NCBI GenBank assembly: GCA_963788215.1
Contig: CAWBFX010000008.1
Coordinates: 230,274 to 294,273, forward strand
Source: AC-32 sp963788215
GTDB taxonomy: Bacteria; Actinomycetota; Thermoleophilia; Gaiellales; Gaiellaceae
Reading direction: 5' to 3'
Length of the DNA: 64,000 nt
In this document: positions 1-8,698 of the stretch, one piece after another
Position numbering within the stretch: position 1 is the stretch's first letter
Layout of the letters: each line of letters begins with the position of its first letter
Program-made: the position numbers and the translations under genes
The notes under the pieces: generated by a model
The model's database searches: none
What the model was told of the DNA's origin: nothing
The model's input: the letters and a program-made list of their open reading frames with translations, nothing else

Positions 1-1
1 G

Positions 2-1576
2 AACAACTGGCGGAAGAACCCCGCGGCGGTCCAGAACACGGCCGTCGACCGCCAGTGGTACGCGGTCGACAACGGGACGACGTCCGCGGCGGCCGACAAC
101 ACCGTCTTCCTCTCGTTCCACGAGTCCGAGGTCGGGACGTTCATCTACTCGAGCCCCGGCTCGACCGGCTCTACGGATGCCGTCGGCGGCCTCGTCTGGC
201 AGAACTCGTCCGCGAACTCCCCGCTGCCGCTGGCCAGCGACGCCACCTGCGGCCAGATCCGGTTCGACCCGGTCTACCGCAACCTCTACATGGCGTGCAA
301 CGAGGGCAACCACATCCGGATGACCATCGGGCACGTGGCCCCCGGCCAGCGCACGGGGATCGTCTACCACAACATCGCTCTGCCGGTCTCGCCCGGCGGT
401 GGCGGGCCGGGGCATCTGTTCCCGGCGATGGCGATCGACCGCGCGGGCAACGTCTACGCGGCGTGGATCGACACGACCGACTCGAACGTCTACTACTCGT
501 ACTCCACCGACCAGGGCCAGAGCTGGAGCACACCCGTGCAGGTCAACTCGTGGCCGTCCGTGACGAACGAGTTCATCTGGGCGCAGGCGGGCTCGGCGGG
601 CACAGTCGCGATCGCCTGGTACGGCACGGATGCGGCCGGCCAGCCGGACAGCTTCCCGAGCTGGTTCAACGACCCGAACGGCGCGACCGCATACAAGTGG
701 TGGGGCTACATGGGCGTGATCACGGGCGCGACCACGACCCGGGCGACGATCGCCCAGCAGCGCTTCACCGAGAAGCCGATGTACTACGGCCAGATCTGCA
801 ACCAGGGAATCGGCTGCACGGTCTCCGGCGGCGACCGGACGATGGCCGACTTCTTCGGCTTCGCGTCCGACCGCTCGGGCGGCATGCGGATCGTCTACAA
901 CGACGTGACGAGCCAGCACCACGGCGCGCACCTCTACGAGATCCGCCAGGTCGGCGGCAAGTCGATCTTCGGCGGCAACGTCAGGGGCACCGTGCCTCAC
1001 AACCCGACGACCGACGCGAGCGGCGACGCGCAGTGGCCGCACTACTCGCCGACCGGCGCGGGAGCGAACCAGCCGCAGCTCGACTTCACCGGGCTGCAGG
1101 TCGGCCAGCCCTCCGCCGGGACGCTGCGGGTGCGGATGTCGCTGGCGAGCCTCGCTTCGCTCCTGCCGCCGCTCGGCAAGACGAACGCGTTCTGGCTGAC
1201 CCGCTTCCAGGCGCTCTCGACGGGCGACTCCGGCGAGGAGGCGTACCGGATCTTCTACGTCGGCGCGCAGTCCACCGGCGGGCTGACGCCGACCTTCTTC
1301 GCCGGGACGACGACCTGCACGGACTCGACCCCGGGGAACTGCAAGGTCGTCAACTACCCGGTCTCTACGCAGATCACGGGCCACGTCTGCGGCAACACGC
1401 TCGTCGCGGACGTCCCGCTCTCGGCGCTCGGCGCGCCGGTGACCGGCCCGGTGCTCTACAACGTCACCGGTCTCTCCGGCGGCCGCAACGCGGACGACGA
1501 TCTCTACGCAGACGTCGACGCGACGCCGTCGTTCGACTACGTCCTCGGCTCCGCGACGGGGGGAGCGGGGTGCTAG
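2..1576 (+). CDS. Sialidase-like secreted protein (5' truncated by window)
   Basis: The reading frame is open from the first bases of the window to the TAG at 1574-1576, so only the C-terminal ~524 residues are visible and the signal peptide lies outside. The text contains BNR/Asp-box-like stretches such as 'YYSYSTDQGQSWSTPV' and 'AIDRAGNVYAAWIDT', typical of exo-alpha-sialidase-type beta-propellers and related WD40/YVTN-like secreted proteins. The last ~180 residues carry paired cysteines (TTCTDSTPGNCK, GHVCGN, GAGC) that could form disulfides in an extracellular domain. No catalytic sialidase residues can be assigned without the N-terminus. A shorter start at 290 is possible in principle, but conserved-looking sequence continues upstream of it. 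Confidence 0.55.
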   Translation, partial: NNWRKNPAAVQNTAVDRQWYAVDNGTTSAAADNTVFLSFHESEVGTFIYSSPGSTGSTDAVGGLVWQNSSANSPLPLASDATCGQIRFDPVYRNLYMACNEGNHIRMTIGHVAPGQRTGIVYHNIALPVSPGGGGPGHLFPAMAIDRAGNVYAAWIDTTDSNVYYSYSTDQGQSWSTPVQVNSWPSVTNEFIWAQAGSAGTVAIAWYGTDAAGQPDSFPSWFNDPNGATAYKWWGYMGVITGATTTRATIAQQRFTEKPMYYGQICNQGIGCTVSGGDRTMADFFGFASDRSGGMRIVYNDVTSQHHGAHLYEIRQVGGKSIFGGNVRGTVPHNPTTDASGDAQWPHYSPTGAGANQPQLDFTGLQVGQPSAGTLRVRMSLASLASLLPPLGKTNAFWLTRFQALSTGDSGEEAYRIFYVGAQSTGGLTPTFFAGTTTCTDSTPGNCKVVNYPVSTQITGHVCGNTLVADVPLSALGAPVTGPVLYNVTGLSGGRNADDDLYADVDATPSFDYVLGSATGGAGC

Positions 1577-1589
1577 GACGTCGTAGGCG

Positions 1590-2144
1590 CTACGAGCCCG
1601 GCGCGTAACCGGGCTCGTAGCGCACCTTCGTCTCCCGCTGCAAGCGGTCGACGAAGCGCTTCATCGCGGCGTTCTTGCGGGCGTTCAGCTCGGTTTGCGT
1701 CGGCGCCTTCACGTCATGCGTGACCTTGAAGAAGATGGCCTCGAACAGGAGCTGCGCCTCGGCCGAGCCGTACGCGAACGCGTCCGGGTTGGCCTCCTCG
1801 CCGCCTGACGCGCTCCGGAGACGGCGCAGGACCTGGACGCGGGTGACGCGGACGCCGAGCCGGCGAGCTGCCTGCCGCAGCTCGGTGCGGTACACGAGCA
1901 GGCCGAGCAACCGGTCGCGCGTGCGGCGTCCCGCCGGAGACGACTCGGACGGGAATTGCCGTCCCTCCGCTTTGGCCTCGAGCCGGAAGTGGCGCAGCAC
2001 GGTCTCGAGCTGGCTCTTCCTGATCGGCTCGCCGCCGACGTGCGCGAGGGCCGGATCGCCGCCGCCGCCGCGAAGCGCGAAGTAGGCGAGCACTCCCGCG
2101 ACGATTGCCGCGAGCACGACGGCCACGGCGACGACGCGTCTCAA
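1590..2144 (-). CDS. Membrane-anchored SurA N-terminal-domain-like protein
   Basis: A protein of 184 residues starting at a TTG whose first bases overlap the stop of the upstream VOC gene (TTGA). The first ~22 residues form one hydrophobic helix (VVAVAVVLAAIVAGVLAYFAL), followed by a short Gly-rich linker and 'AHVGGEPIRKSQLETVLRHF', which resembles the beginning of SurA_N / trigger-factor-like chaperone domains ('V.g..I...e...'). The rest is helical and basic. No parvulin-type peptidyl-prolyl isomerase domain is present, so this looks like a chaperone-only or truncated form exposed outside the membrane. A longer in-frame start exists at 2252 but would run deep into the VOC gene; the overlap start is preferred. 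Confidence 0.55.
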   Translation of the reverse strand: MRRVVAVAVVLAAIVAGVLAYFALRGGGGDPALAHVGGEPIRKSQLETVLRHFRLEAKAEGRQFPSESSPAGRRTRDRLLGLLVYRTELRQAARRLGVRVTRVQVLRRLRSASGGEEANPDAFAYGSAEAQLLFEAIFFKVTHDVKAPTQTELNARKNAAMKRFVDRLQRETKVRYEPGYAPGS

Positions 2145-2491
2145 GGCCGGCGCGGGTCGTCGCCGCTCGAGTACGTGATCGCTTCGAGCTGCCGCCCGTC
2201 CGGGTCGCGGAAGAAGACGCCCGTGGCGATTCCGTGGTCGCGCTCGTCCCACTCGATGCCGGCCTCGTCGAGGCGGCGCTTCAGCTCCTCGCGCTCCACC
2301 TCGCTCACGCGGACGCCGATGTGGTCGCCCGGCCCGCCCTGCTCGTGGAACGCGAAGCCGGTGTTACCGACGTACGCCATCACCGGGTGCCCTTCGGCTT
2401 TCACGACCCGCGCTCCGAAGACGCGCTCGTAGAAGCGCGCGGTCGCGTCGGGATCGGGCGTCTCGAAGGCGGCGTGGTCGAGTCGTGGCAT
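2141..2491 (-). CDS. VOC (glyoxalase/bleomycin resistance) family protein
   Basis: A 116-residue single-module protein with the vicinal-oxygen-chelate layout: 'LDHAAFETPDPDATARFYERVFG' at the N-terminus (first beta strand and helix) and 'GVFFRDPDGRQLEAITY' at the C-terminus, where the Glu in 'LEAITY' is the usual metal ligand together with the His of 'LDHAAF'. The family includes glyoxalase I, dioxygenases and antibiotic-binding proteins, and the substrate cannot be deduced. It is transcribed away from the diacylglycerol-kinase-like gene at 2506 with only 14 bases between them, and its stop overlaps the TTG start of the SurA_N-like gene, so the two probably form a two-gene unit. Confidence 0.8.
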   Translation of the reverse strand: MPRLDHAAFETPDPDATARFYERVFGARVVKAEGHPVMAYVGNTGFAFHEQGGPGDHIGVRVSEVEREELKRRLDEAGIEWDERDHGIATGVFFRDPDGRQLEAITYSSGDDPRRP

Positions 2492-2505
2492 GCTCGGCCG
2501 CGATT

Positions 2506-3387
2506 ATGGACGTGACGCTGATCGTCAACCCGTTCTCGACCAACGTGACCGAGCAGCGCGTGCGCGAGGTCGAGGCCGTGCTGGCGCCGAGCCGGACCGT
2601 GCTCACCGAGCACTCGGGCCACGCGACGGAGCTCGCGGCCGCCGCAGCCGGAGCGGGTGCGATCGTCGTCTTCGGCGGAGACGGCTCGGCGAACGAGGTG
2701 CTGAACGGGCTCGCCGGCGACGCCCCCGTGGGCTTTCTGCCGGGAGGCGGCACAAGCGTGCTCGCGCGTGCTCTCGGCCTGCCGCGCGACCCGGTCGGCG
2801 CCGCGCGCCAGGTTGCCGACGCCCTGGCCGCCGAGCGGCTGCGGCGGATCTCGCTCGGCCGCGTCAACGGGCGGCGCTTCGCCTTTGCCGCCGGGATCGG
2901 CTTCGACGCCGAGGTCGTGCGCCGCGTCGACAAGCTCGGCCGGAGCACGGACGGCCGCCGCCCGGGGGACCTCGCCTACGTCGCCACGGTGGCCTCTGTC
3001 GTCGGGCGGCGCCTCGGCCGGTTCGAGCCGTCGCTCGAGATCGCGGGGATCGGCCGCGCCGCGTTCGCGCTCGTCGCGAACGGCGACCCGTACACCTACG
3101 CCGGCTCGGCAGCGGTGCACGTCGCTCCCGAGGCGCGGTTCGAGCTCGGCCTCGACCTCGTCGCGCCGGTGAGCGTCGGCCCGCTGGACGTGCCCCGCCT
3201 GCTCACGGCCGTCTTCCGCGGGCGCGGGCTGATCGAGGCGGACGACGTCCGCTACGGCCACGACCTCGACCGAATCGAGGTCAGCTGCGACCGGCCGCTG
3301 CCGCTGCAGGCCGACGGCGAGGACCTCGGCGACGCGGACCACGTGGTCTTCGAGGCCGAGCGCAGCGCCGTGAGCGTCCTCATCTAG
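2506..3387 (+). CDS. Diacylglycerol kinase / YegS-type lipid kinase family protein
   Basis: A protein of 293 residues when started at the ATG at 2506 (MDVTLIVNPF), which fits the family's typical first strand better than the ATG 21 bases upstream. The ATP-binding signature reads 'VVFGGDGSANEVLNGL', a GGDGS variant of the GGDGT motif, followed by 'LPGGGTSVLARALG', the second nucleotide-binding loop. The C-terminal half has the expected lipid-kinase beta-sandwich pattern, with 'CDRPLPLQADGEDLG' near the end. Members phosphorylate diacylglycerol, ceramide-like lipids or undecaprenol-type substrates in the membrane; the exact lipid is not determinable. It is followed at 3399 by a repeat element and then by the DUF4129 operon. 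Confidence 0.8.
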   Translation: MDVTLIVNPFSTNVTEQRVREVEAVLAPSRTVLTEHSGHATELAAAAAGAGAIVVFGGDGSANEVLNGLAGDAPVGFLPGGGTSVLARALGLPRDPVGAARQVADALAAERLRRISLGRVNGRRFAFAAGIGFDAEVVRRVDKLGRSTDGRRPGDLAYVATVASVVGRRLGRFEPSLEIAGIGRAAFALVANGDPYTYAGSAAVHVAPEARFELGLDLVAPVSVGPLDVPRLLTAVFRGRGLIEADDVRYGHDLDRIEVSCDRPLPLQADGEDLGDADHVVFEAERSAVSVLI

Positions 3388-3398
3388 GGTTTCTTGCA

Positions 3399-3469
3399 AT
3401 GAGCGTAGGCTCGACGGAGCTCAGCAAAGAGCGGAGGTGCCGGCTTTGCCGGCGCCGGGAGCGGGAAGA
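3399..3469 (+). repeat. Dispersed hairpin repeat, copy A (family 1)
   Basis: A ~70-base element whose near copy lies at 32377-32445; the copies differ at only four positions. It begins at an ATG, contains the hairpin GGTGCCGGC-TTT-GCCGGCGCC at 3436-3456 (one G-U pair), and ends with GGGAGCGGGAA immediately before the GTG of the DUF4129 gene. Read from its ATG it encodes a 24-residue Arg-rich peptide (starting MSVGSTEL) whose TGA overlaps that GTG (GTGA). It could be a REP-like mobile palindrome that also supplies a ribosome-binding region, or a translationally coupled leader. Confidence 0.75.
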
Positions 3470-4366
3470 GTGAGCGGCGCCCGAAGGCTGATGCTGAGCG
3501 GGATCGGGCTGACCGCCTTGCTGGCCCTCGTCGCCGTCGCGAGCCGCGCGCACAAGCCCGGCGGAGGCAGCGGAGCCGCCGCGGCTCATCCGCCGACGCT
3601 CCTCTGGGAGTACCTCGCGAGCATGCTCGTCGTCCTCTTTCCGATCGTCGGGATCCTGATGGTCTGGGCGCTCGCGACGAGCCGCCGCCAGAAGCTCCTC
3701 GCCGGCGAGCGGAACTGGCGGCGCACGGTCGCCCTGCTGCTCGCTTTGATCCCGTTCCTCGCGGGCGCCTTCTACGTCACGCACCACCTTCATCCCCGTG
3801 GGACGGGGCAGACGATCTCCATCCCGACGACTCCGATCGGCAAGACGTCGAAGGGGGGCAAGCGGCAGCCAAAGCTGATTCCGCTCCGGCGCGCGCCGGA
3901 GGCGAAGTTCCAGTGGCCGGCGGCGGTCATCTTCGGCTCCCTCATCCTCGGCCTGGTCGTCACGGTCGTCGTCTCGGTCTACTGGCGCCGGCTACACGGC
4001 GAGGCCTGGGCCGAGGAGGCGGCGCTGATGGAGGCCGTCGACGAAGTGCTCGCCGACTCGCTCGACGACCTCCGTGCCGAGCGCGACGCGCGGCGCGCAG
4101 TGATCCGCACCTGGGCGCGGATGGAGCGGACGTTCGCCGCCTACGGCGTCCCGCGCGAGGAGGCCGAGGCGCCGCAGGAGTACGTCGGGCGCGTGCTCGA
4201 CCGGCTGGGCGTCAGCATCTTCTCGGTGCGGCGTCTGACCGACCTTTACTCCCGCGCGAAGTTCAGCCCGCACGAGATCGACGCGAACATGAAAGACGAG
4301 GCGATCGACGCCCTGGTCGGACTGCGAGCCGAGCTCGAGCACAAGGAAGGGGAGGAGGCGGCATGA
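3470..4366 (+). CDS. DUF4129-type membrane protein
   Basis: A 298-residue protein with a GTG start that overlaps the stop of the short repeat-encoded reading frame. It has an N-terminal hydrophobic segment (~residues 8-23), a second near 45-65, a third near 80-100, a Pro/Lys-rich extracytoplasmic linker, a fourth helix around 155-175, and then a cytoplasmic helical domain. The cytoplasmic part ('AVIRTWARMERTFAAYGVPREEAEAPQEYVGRVL' region and 'LTDLYSRAKFSPHEI') is the hallmark of DUF4129 proteins, which accompany MoxR and DUF58 proteins. It shares an ATGA overlap with the next gene. Molecular function of the family is unresolved; a role in envelope or peptidoglycan-related complex assembly is inferred from partners only. 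An internal ATG at 3491 is an alternative start. Confidence 0.75.
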   Translation: MSGARRLMLSGIGLTALLALVAVASRAHKPGGGSGAAAAHPPTLLWEYLASMLVVLFPIVGILMVWALATSRRQKLLAGERNWRRTVALLLALIPFLAGAFYVTHHLHPRGTGQTISIPTTPIGKTSKGGKRQPKLIPLRRAPEAKFQWPAAVIFGSLILGLVVTVVVSVYWRRLHGEAWAEEAALMEAVDEVLADSLDDLRAERDARRAVIRTWARMERTFAAYGVPREEAEAPQEYVGRVLDRLGVSIFSVRRLTDLYSRAKFSPHEIDANMKDEAIDALVGLRAELEHKEGEEAA

Positions 4367-4881
4367 AGCGCTTGACGATCGGGCTGGCGCTCGGTGCCGC
4401 GCTGGCGACCGCCGCGCTCATCGTCGTCGCGTTCCTCCTGCCCGGGCGCCGGCCGCTCGAAGAGGACATCTACGTGCTCGTCGTCGGCGGGATGGCGGTC
4501 TTCGCGGCAGTCCTCGCGGCTCGGCGCGCCTATCCGCTTTCCGGCCGCTCCGCAATCGCGCAGGCGCTCGAGAACGAGCCGCGCAAGGCGGTGCCGCCGC
4601 CCGACCTCGAGCGAACCGAGCGCGTGCTCTCGATGTCCACGAACGCGGCCTTCGACGTCCACTTCAGGCTGCGGCCGATCCTGCGCGAGATCGCCGAGCA
4701 GCGCCTGGCCGATCGCCGCGGCCTCAGGCTCGACTCCGGCGACCGGCGCGTCCGCGAGGCTCTTGGCGACGAGCTGTGGGAGCTCGTGCGGCCCGAGCGC
4801 GAGGCGCCGTCCCAGCGCTTCGGCCAGGGAATCCCGCCGGAGCGCCTGCAGCATGTGATCGAACGATTGGAGACGTTGTGA
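4363..4881 (+). CDS. Two-helix membrane protein of the MoxR/DUF58 operon
   Basis: A 172-residue protein starting with the ATG in an ATGA overlap with the DUF4129 gene and ending in an overlap with the GTG of moxR. Two N-terminal membrane helices (about residues 5-25 and 32-50, joined by a short charged loop) precede a soluble helical domain rich in Arg and Glu ('PPPDLERTERVLSMSTNAAFDVHFRLRPILREIA'). The strictly coupled position between DUF4129 and MoxR genes argues that it belongs to the same membrane complex. I do not recognise a named family; similar small proteins occur in this operon type, but no biochemical role can be read from the sequence. Confidence 0.75.
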   Translation: MKRLTIGLALGAALATAALIVVAFLLPGRRPLEEDIYVLVVGGMAVFAAVLAARRAYPLSGRSAIAQALENEPRKAVPPPDLERTERVLSMSTNAAFDVHFRLRPILREIAEQRLADRRGLRLDSGDRRVREALGDELWELVRPEREAPSQRFGQGIPPERLQHVIERLETL

Positions 4882-5846
4882 CCATCACGGAGCTCGCGCA
4901 GCGGGCGGAGAAGGTCCTCGACGAGGTCGAGCGGGCGGTCGTCGGGAAGCGCGAGGCGCTCGAGCTCGTGCTGCTCGGGATGCTGGCCGACGGCCACGTC
5001 CTGCTCGAGGACTTCCCCGGCCTCGCCAAGACGCTGATCGCGCGCGCCTTCGCACAGGTGACGAGCATGGGCTTCACGCGGATCCAGTTCACGCCCGACC
5101 TGATGCCGTCGGACGTGACCGGCTCGTCGATCTTCAACCAGCGCGAGATCGACTTCGAGTTCCGGCCCGGCCCGATCTTCACGAACCTTCTCCTCGCCGA
5201 CGAGATCAACCGCGCGCCGCCGAAGACCCAGGCCGCGCTGCTCGAGGCGATGCAGGAGCGGCAGGTCACGATCGAAGGCGTCACCCACGTGCTCGAGCGG
5301 CCGTTCCTCGTGCTCGCGACCCAGAACCCGATCGAGTACGAGGGCACCTATCCGCTGCCCGAGGCGCAGCTCGACCGCTTCCTGCTGCGGATCCGCGTCG
5401 GCTACCCCGAGCGCGAGCACGAGTGGGACGTGCTCTCGCGGCGCCTCGACCGCGCCGCCGACGAGATCGAGCTCGGGCCGGTCGTGGGACGGGAGGAGCT
5501 GCTCGAGATGCAGCAGTCGATCGAGCAGGTGCACGTCGACCAGAGCGTCGGCCTCTACATGGTCGACCTCGTCGCGGCGACGAGGAGCGCGTCGGGCGTG
5601 CAGGTCGGCGCGAGCCCGCGCGGGTCGCTCGCGCTGCTCAAGCTCTCGCGCTGCCGGGCTGCGCTGCAGGGCCGCGACTACGTGATTCCCGAGGACGTGA
5701 AGGCGGTCGCGGTGCCCGCGCTCGCGCACCGGCTGGCGCTGCGGCCGGAGCTCTGGGTGCAGCGGCTGCGTCCGGAGGACATCGTCCTCAGCCTGCTCGA
5801 CGAGGTGCCGACGCCCAAGGCCGAGGTCGAGTCAGCGGCTGAATGA
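4878..5846 (+). CDS. MoxR-family AAA+ ATPase
   Basis: A 322-residue protein started at GTG 4878 (GTGA overlap with the upstream gene); the longer frame start at 4776 would run antifunctionally through the preceding gene. Walker A reads 'LLEDFPGLAKTLIAR', Walker B 'LLLADEINRAPPKTQAALLEAM', and sensor 1 'LATQNPIEYEGTYPLPEAQLDRFLLR' in split form across ~275-295 of the ORF, all diagnostic of MoxR ATPases. The C-terminal lid (ASPRGSLALLKLSR) is intact. MoxR proteins act as chaperone-like ATPases that work on von Willebrand-type or DUF58 partner proteins; here the DUF58 gene follows immediately with an ATGA overlap, supporting a functional pair at the membrane. Confidence 0.92.
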   Translation: MTITELAQRAEKVLDEVERAVVGKREALELVLLGMLADGHVLLEDFPGLAKTLIARAFAQVTSMGFTRIQFTPDLMPSDVTGSSIFNQREIDFEFRPGPIFTNLLLADEINRAPPKTQAALLEAMQERQVTIEGVTHVLERPFLVLATQNPIEYEGTYPLPEAQLDRFLLRIRVGYPEREHEWDVLSRRLDRAADEIELGPVVGREELLEMQQSIEQVHVDQSVGLYMVDLVAATRSASGVQVGASPRGSLALLKLSRCRAALQGRDYVIPEDVKAVAVPALAHRLALRPELWVQRLRPEDIVLSLLDEVPTPKAEVESAAE

Positions 5847-7118
5847 GACGCACGGCCACCCCGAAGCTGGGCGCGTATGCCGCGCTCACCGGGATCGGCC
5901 TGGTCACCGCCCTGGTGCTGGGCCGGCCTGAGCTGGTCGCCCTGGCCGCGCCGTTCGCGGTCGTGCTGCTCTTCGGGCTGTCGCTGGAACGGACCCCGAA
6001 GGTCGATGCCTTCTTCGAGCTGCTGGTCGCCGAGCGCGCGCTCCAGGGAGACATCGTGGAGGCCGAGCTCGAGCTCCGCTCGGACCGCGACGCGGGCCAC
6101 GTCCAGGTGCTGCTCGACCTCCCGAACGGCCTCGTCGCGGAGTCGCCGAATCCGCAGCTCCTCCGGCTCGAGGGCAACGTCCGCCGGACGCTCGAGGTCG
6201 CGATCAACTGCCGCGACTGGGGCGCGTACCTGCCGGGCGACTTCGTCCTGCGGGAGCAGGATGCGTTCGGGCTCCTGGTCCACGAGACGGCAATCGAGCG
6301 CCGGCAGCCGCTCAAGGTCTATCCGCGCGCCGAGGAGCTCCGCCGCCTGCTGCGGCCGATGGAGACCCGGGCGTTTGCCGGGAACCAGGTCCCGCGCGCC
6401 CGCGGCGAGGGGATCGAGTTCGCCGACCTGCGGCCGTTCGTCCCCGGCGACCGCATCCGCCGGATCAACTGGCGCGCGACCGCCCGGCGCAGCGAGCCCT
6501 GGGTCACCGAGACGCATCCGGACAGGAACTCGGACGTCGTCATCTTCCTCGACACCTTCCTCGAGGCGCGCTCCGAAGACGCGGGCACGCTCGACCGCGC
6601 CGTCGGCGCCGCAGCCTCGCTGGTCGAGCACTACCTCGGCGAGAAGGATCGCGTCGGGTTCGTCGCGTTCGGCGGGGTGACGAACTGGCTGACCGCCTCG
6701 AGCGGGATCGTGCAGGTCTACCGCGTGCTCGACTCGCTGCTCGACGCCGAGATCTTCATGAGCTACGCGTGGAAGGACATCGACCTGATCCCGGTGCGCG
6801 CGCTGCCGCCGCACGCGCTCGTGATCGCTCTTTCGCCGCTGCTCGACGAGCGCGCGGTGCGCTCCCTCCTCGACCTGCGCGCCCGCGGATACGACCTCAC
6901 GGTGATCGAGGTCTCGCCCGTTCCGTTCGCGTCGCCGGGTCGCTCCGAGCTCGACCGGCTCGCGCACCGGGTCTGGCTGCTTGCGGCGCGAGGCCTTGCG
7001 CTCGCGCTACCTCCGGCTCGGCGTGCCGGTGGTCGAGTGGCGCGATGACGTCTCCCTGCAGGTTGCGCTCGAGGAGGTGAGGAGATTCAAGCGCCACGCC
7101 CGCGTAGCGCGCGTCTAG
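5843..7118 (+). CDS. DUF58 domain protein (frame break near 6980)
   Basis: Starts at the ATG overlapping the MoxR stop. Two N-terminal membrane helices ('GLVTALVLG', 'LVALAAPFAVVLLFGL') are followed by a beta-sandwich region and the DUF58 core 'RGEGIEFADLRPFVPGDRIRRINWRATAR', then a vWA-like domain ('VVIFLDTFLEARSED'). The original frame ends at 7048 with an aberrant Pro/Arg tail; moving to the +1 frame near 6980 gives 'VWLLRREALRSRYLRLG' and then 'VPVVEWRDDVSLQVALEEV', the expected family C-terminus, ending at 7118 (~424 residues). One extra base, most simply a C at about 6980, explains it. Either a sequence error or a real truncation; the operon context favours an intact gene. Confidence 0.82.
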
Positions 7119-7147
7119 CGACCGCGTTCGTCTCGCTTGCCGCTGCA

Positions 7148-7621
7148 GTGGCATTCGCGGCCGGCGGCGCTCTGCAGGCGGACGACTACGAGCTGTTCGT
7201 GCTGGCAGTCGGAGCGGGCGGACTGCTCTGGCTCTGTCTGGGGCTGGCCACGCGTTGGAGCGCCGCGCTCGCGACCGGCGTCGTCTTCCTCGGCGCCGAG
7301 CAGGCCGTCCGGCTCGCCGTCGGCCCTGGAACGGTCGATGCCTGGACGCCCGCCTACGCGGCCTGCCTGCTCTTCTCGGCCGAGCTCGCGTGGTGGTCGG
7401 TCGAGCCACGCATCCCGGCCTGGTGGGAACCGGCGGTGGTGCTGTGGCGACTCGCCGCGATCGTCGGAATGTGCGCCGCGGCCGCGGTGGTGGCAGCGCT
7501 GGTCGTCCTCGCCGCCGGTGCTCCGCTTCGCGGAGGGATCGGGCTCGAGCTCGTCGGCGTGGCAGCCGCGTTCGCGGCTCTGGCCGTCGTCGCCGGTCTC
7601 GCTCGCGTCCGCGTCGGGTAG
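7148..7621 (+). CDS. Hypothetical polytopic membrane protein
   Basis: A protein of ~157 residues that is almost entirely hydrophobic, with about five predicted membrane helices (for example 'LFVLAVGAGGLLWLCLGL', 'ALATGVVFLGAEQAVRLAVG', 'VVAALVVLAAGA', 'LVGVAAAFAALAVVAGLA'). The annotated GTG at 7148 is inside the first hydrophobic segment, so a non-standard upstream start (for instance an ATT at 7085, preceded by GAGGAG) is possible and would add a basic N-terminus. It directly follows the DUF58 gene and precedes the E1 alpha gene by 12 bases; position suggests it is the last member of the MoxR/DUF58 operon. No recognisable family. Confidence 0.6.
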   Translation: MAFAAGGALQADDYELFVLAVGAGGLLWLCLGLATRWSAALATGVVFLGAEQAVRLAVGPGTVDAWTPAYAACLLFSAELAWWSVEPRIPAWWEPAVVLWRLAAIVGMCAAAAVVAALVVLAAGAPLRGGIGLELVGVAAAFAALAVVAGLARVRVG

Positions 7622-7633
7622 ATTCGCGGCCTC

Positions 7634-8698
7634 ATGGCGGTTCTCCCTGCTGAGCGGGATCTCCGGCGCGTGATCGGCGACGGCGAGAGCGTTCCCGACG
7701 GCGAGGTCGAGGGGCTCTCCGACGACGACCTGCTCGAGCTGCACCGCTGGCTCGTCCTGCTCCGGACGTACGACGAGCGCTCCGTGGTCTACCACCGCCA
7801 GGGCCGGATCGGGACGTACGCGATCTTCTGGAACCACGAGGCGATGCAGGCGGGCTCGGTGTTCGCGCTCGAGCGCGAGGACTGGATCTTTCCGAGCTAC
7901 CGCGAGTCGGCGATCGGGCTGCTGCGGGGGATGCCGGCTTCGACGGTGCTCTCGTGGTGGCGCGGCCACCCGGCCGGCTGGTGGAACCCGCTCGACTGGA
8001 ACGTCGCCTCGATCTGCGTCCCGATCGCGACGCACGTGCCGCACGCGGCGGGGCTCGCGTGGGGGAAGAAGCTCCGCGGCGAGCCTGCCTGCGCGATCTC
8101 GTACTTCGGCGACGGCGCGACTTCCGAGGGGTCGTTCCACGAGGGCGCCAACTTCGCCGCGGTGATGCGCGCGCCGCTCGTGCTCTTCTGCAACAACAAC
8201 CAGTGGGCGATCTCGACGCCTCTGTCGGCCCAGACGGCGGCGGAGACGCTGGCCGACAAGGCTGTCGGCTACGGGATGCCCGGTGTGCGCGTGGACGGCT
8301 GCGACGTGCTCGCGGTGTACGAGGCGACGCGCGAGGCCGTTGCGCGGGCCCGGGCCGGCGAGGGGCCGACGTTCATCGAGGCGGTCACCTACCGCACCGC
8401 GCCGCACGCGACTGCCGACGATCCGTCGGCGTACATCGATGCCGCGCGCGTGGAGGAGGAGAAACGGCGCGAGTGCCTCGGGCGCTACGAGGCGTACCTG
8501 CGGCGCACGGGTCTCCTGTCGGACGAGGCAGCCGAGGCAGTTCGCGCGCAGGCGGCCGATCTGATGCGCGAGGGGATCGCCGCCGCGGAGGCCGAGCCGC
8601 CTGCCGACCCAGGGCTTGTCTTCTCGCACGCATACGTCGACCCGCCGGCCTCGCTCGAGGACGACCTCGCCGAGCTGAAGAGGGTTTCGGGTGGCTGA
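7634..8698 (+). CDS. 2-oxoacid dehydrogenase E1 component, alpha subunit
   Basis: 354 residues. The thiamine-diphosphate motif runs from 'YFGDGATSEGSFHEG' to 'LVLFCNNNQWAIS', the standard GDG...NN spacing. The phosphorylation-loop region 'YRTAPHATADDPSAY' and 'TYAIFWNHEAMQAGSVFAL' place it in the branched-chain/acetoin/pyruvate E1 alpha family, closest in style to branched-chain 2-oxoacid dehydrogenases (split alpha2beta2 form). It decarboxylates a 2-oxo acid on ThDP and transfers the acyl group to lipoyl-E2. The E1 beta gene overlaps by 8 bases, implying translational coupling. The E2 gene lies 2.5 kb downstream. The exact substrate (branched-chain versus pyruvate) is inferred, not shown. 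Confidence 0.9.
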   Translation: MAVLPAERDLRRVIGDGESVPDGEVEGLSDDDLLELHRWLVLLRTYDERSVVYHRQGRIGTYAIFWNHEAMQAGSVFALEREDWIFPSYRESAIGLLRGMPASTVLSWWRGHPAGWWNPLDWNVASICVPIATHVPHAAGLAWGKKLRGEPACAISYFGDGATSEGSFHEGANFAAVMRAPLVLFCNNNQWAISTPLSAQTAAETLADKAVGYGMPGVRVDGCDVLAVYEATREAVARARAGEGPTFIEAVTYRTAPHATADDPSAYIDAARVEEEKRRECLGRYEAYLRRTGLLSDEAAEAVRAQAADLMREGIAAAEAEPPADPGLVFSHAYVDPPASLEDDLAELKRVSGG

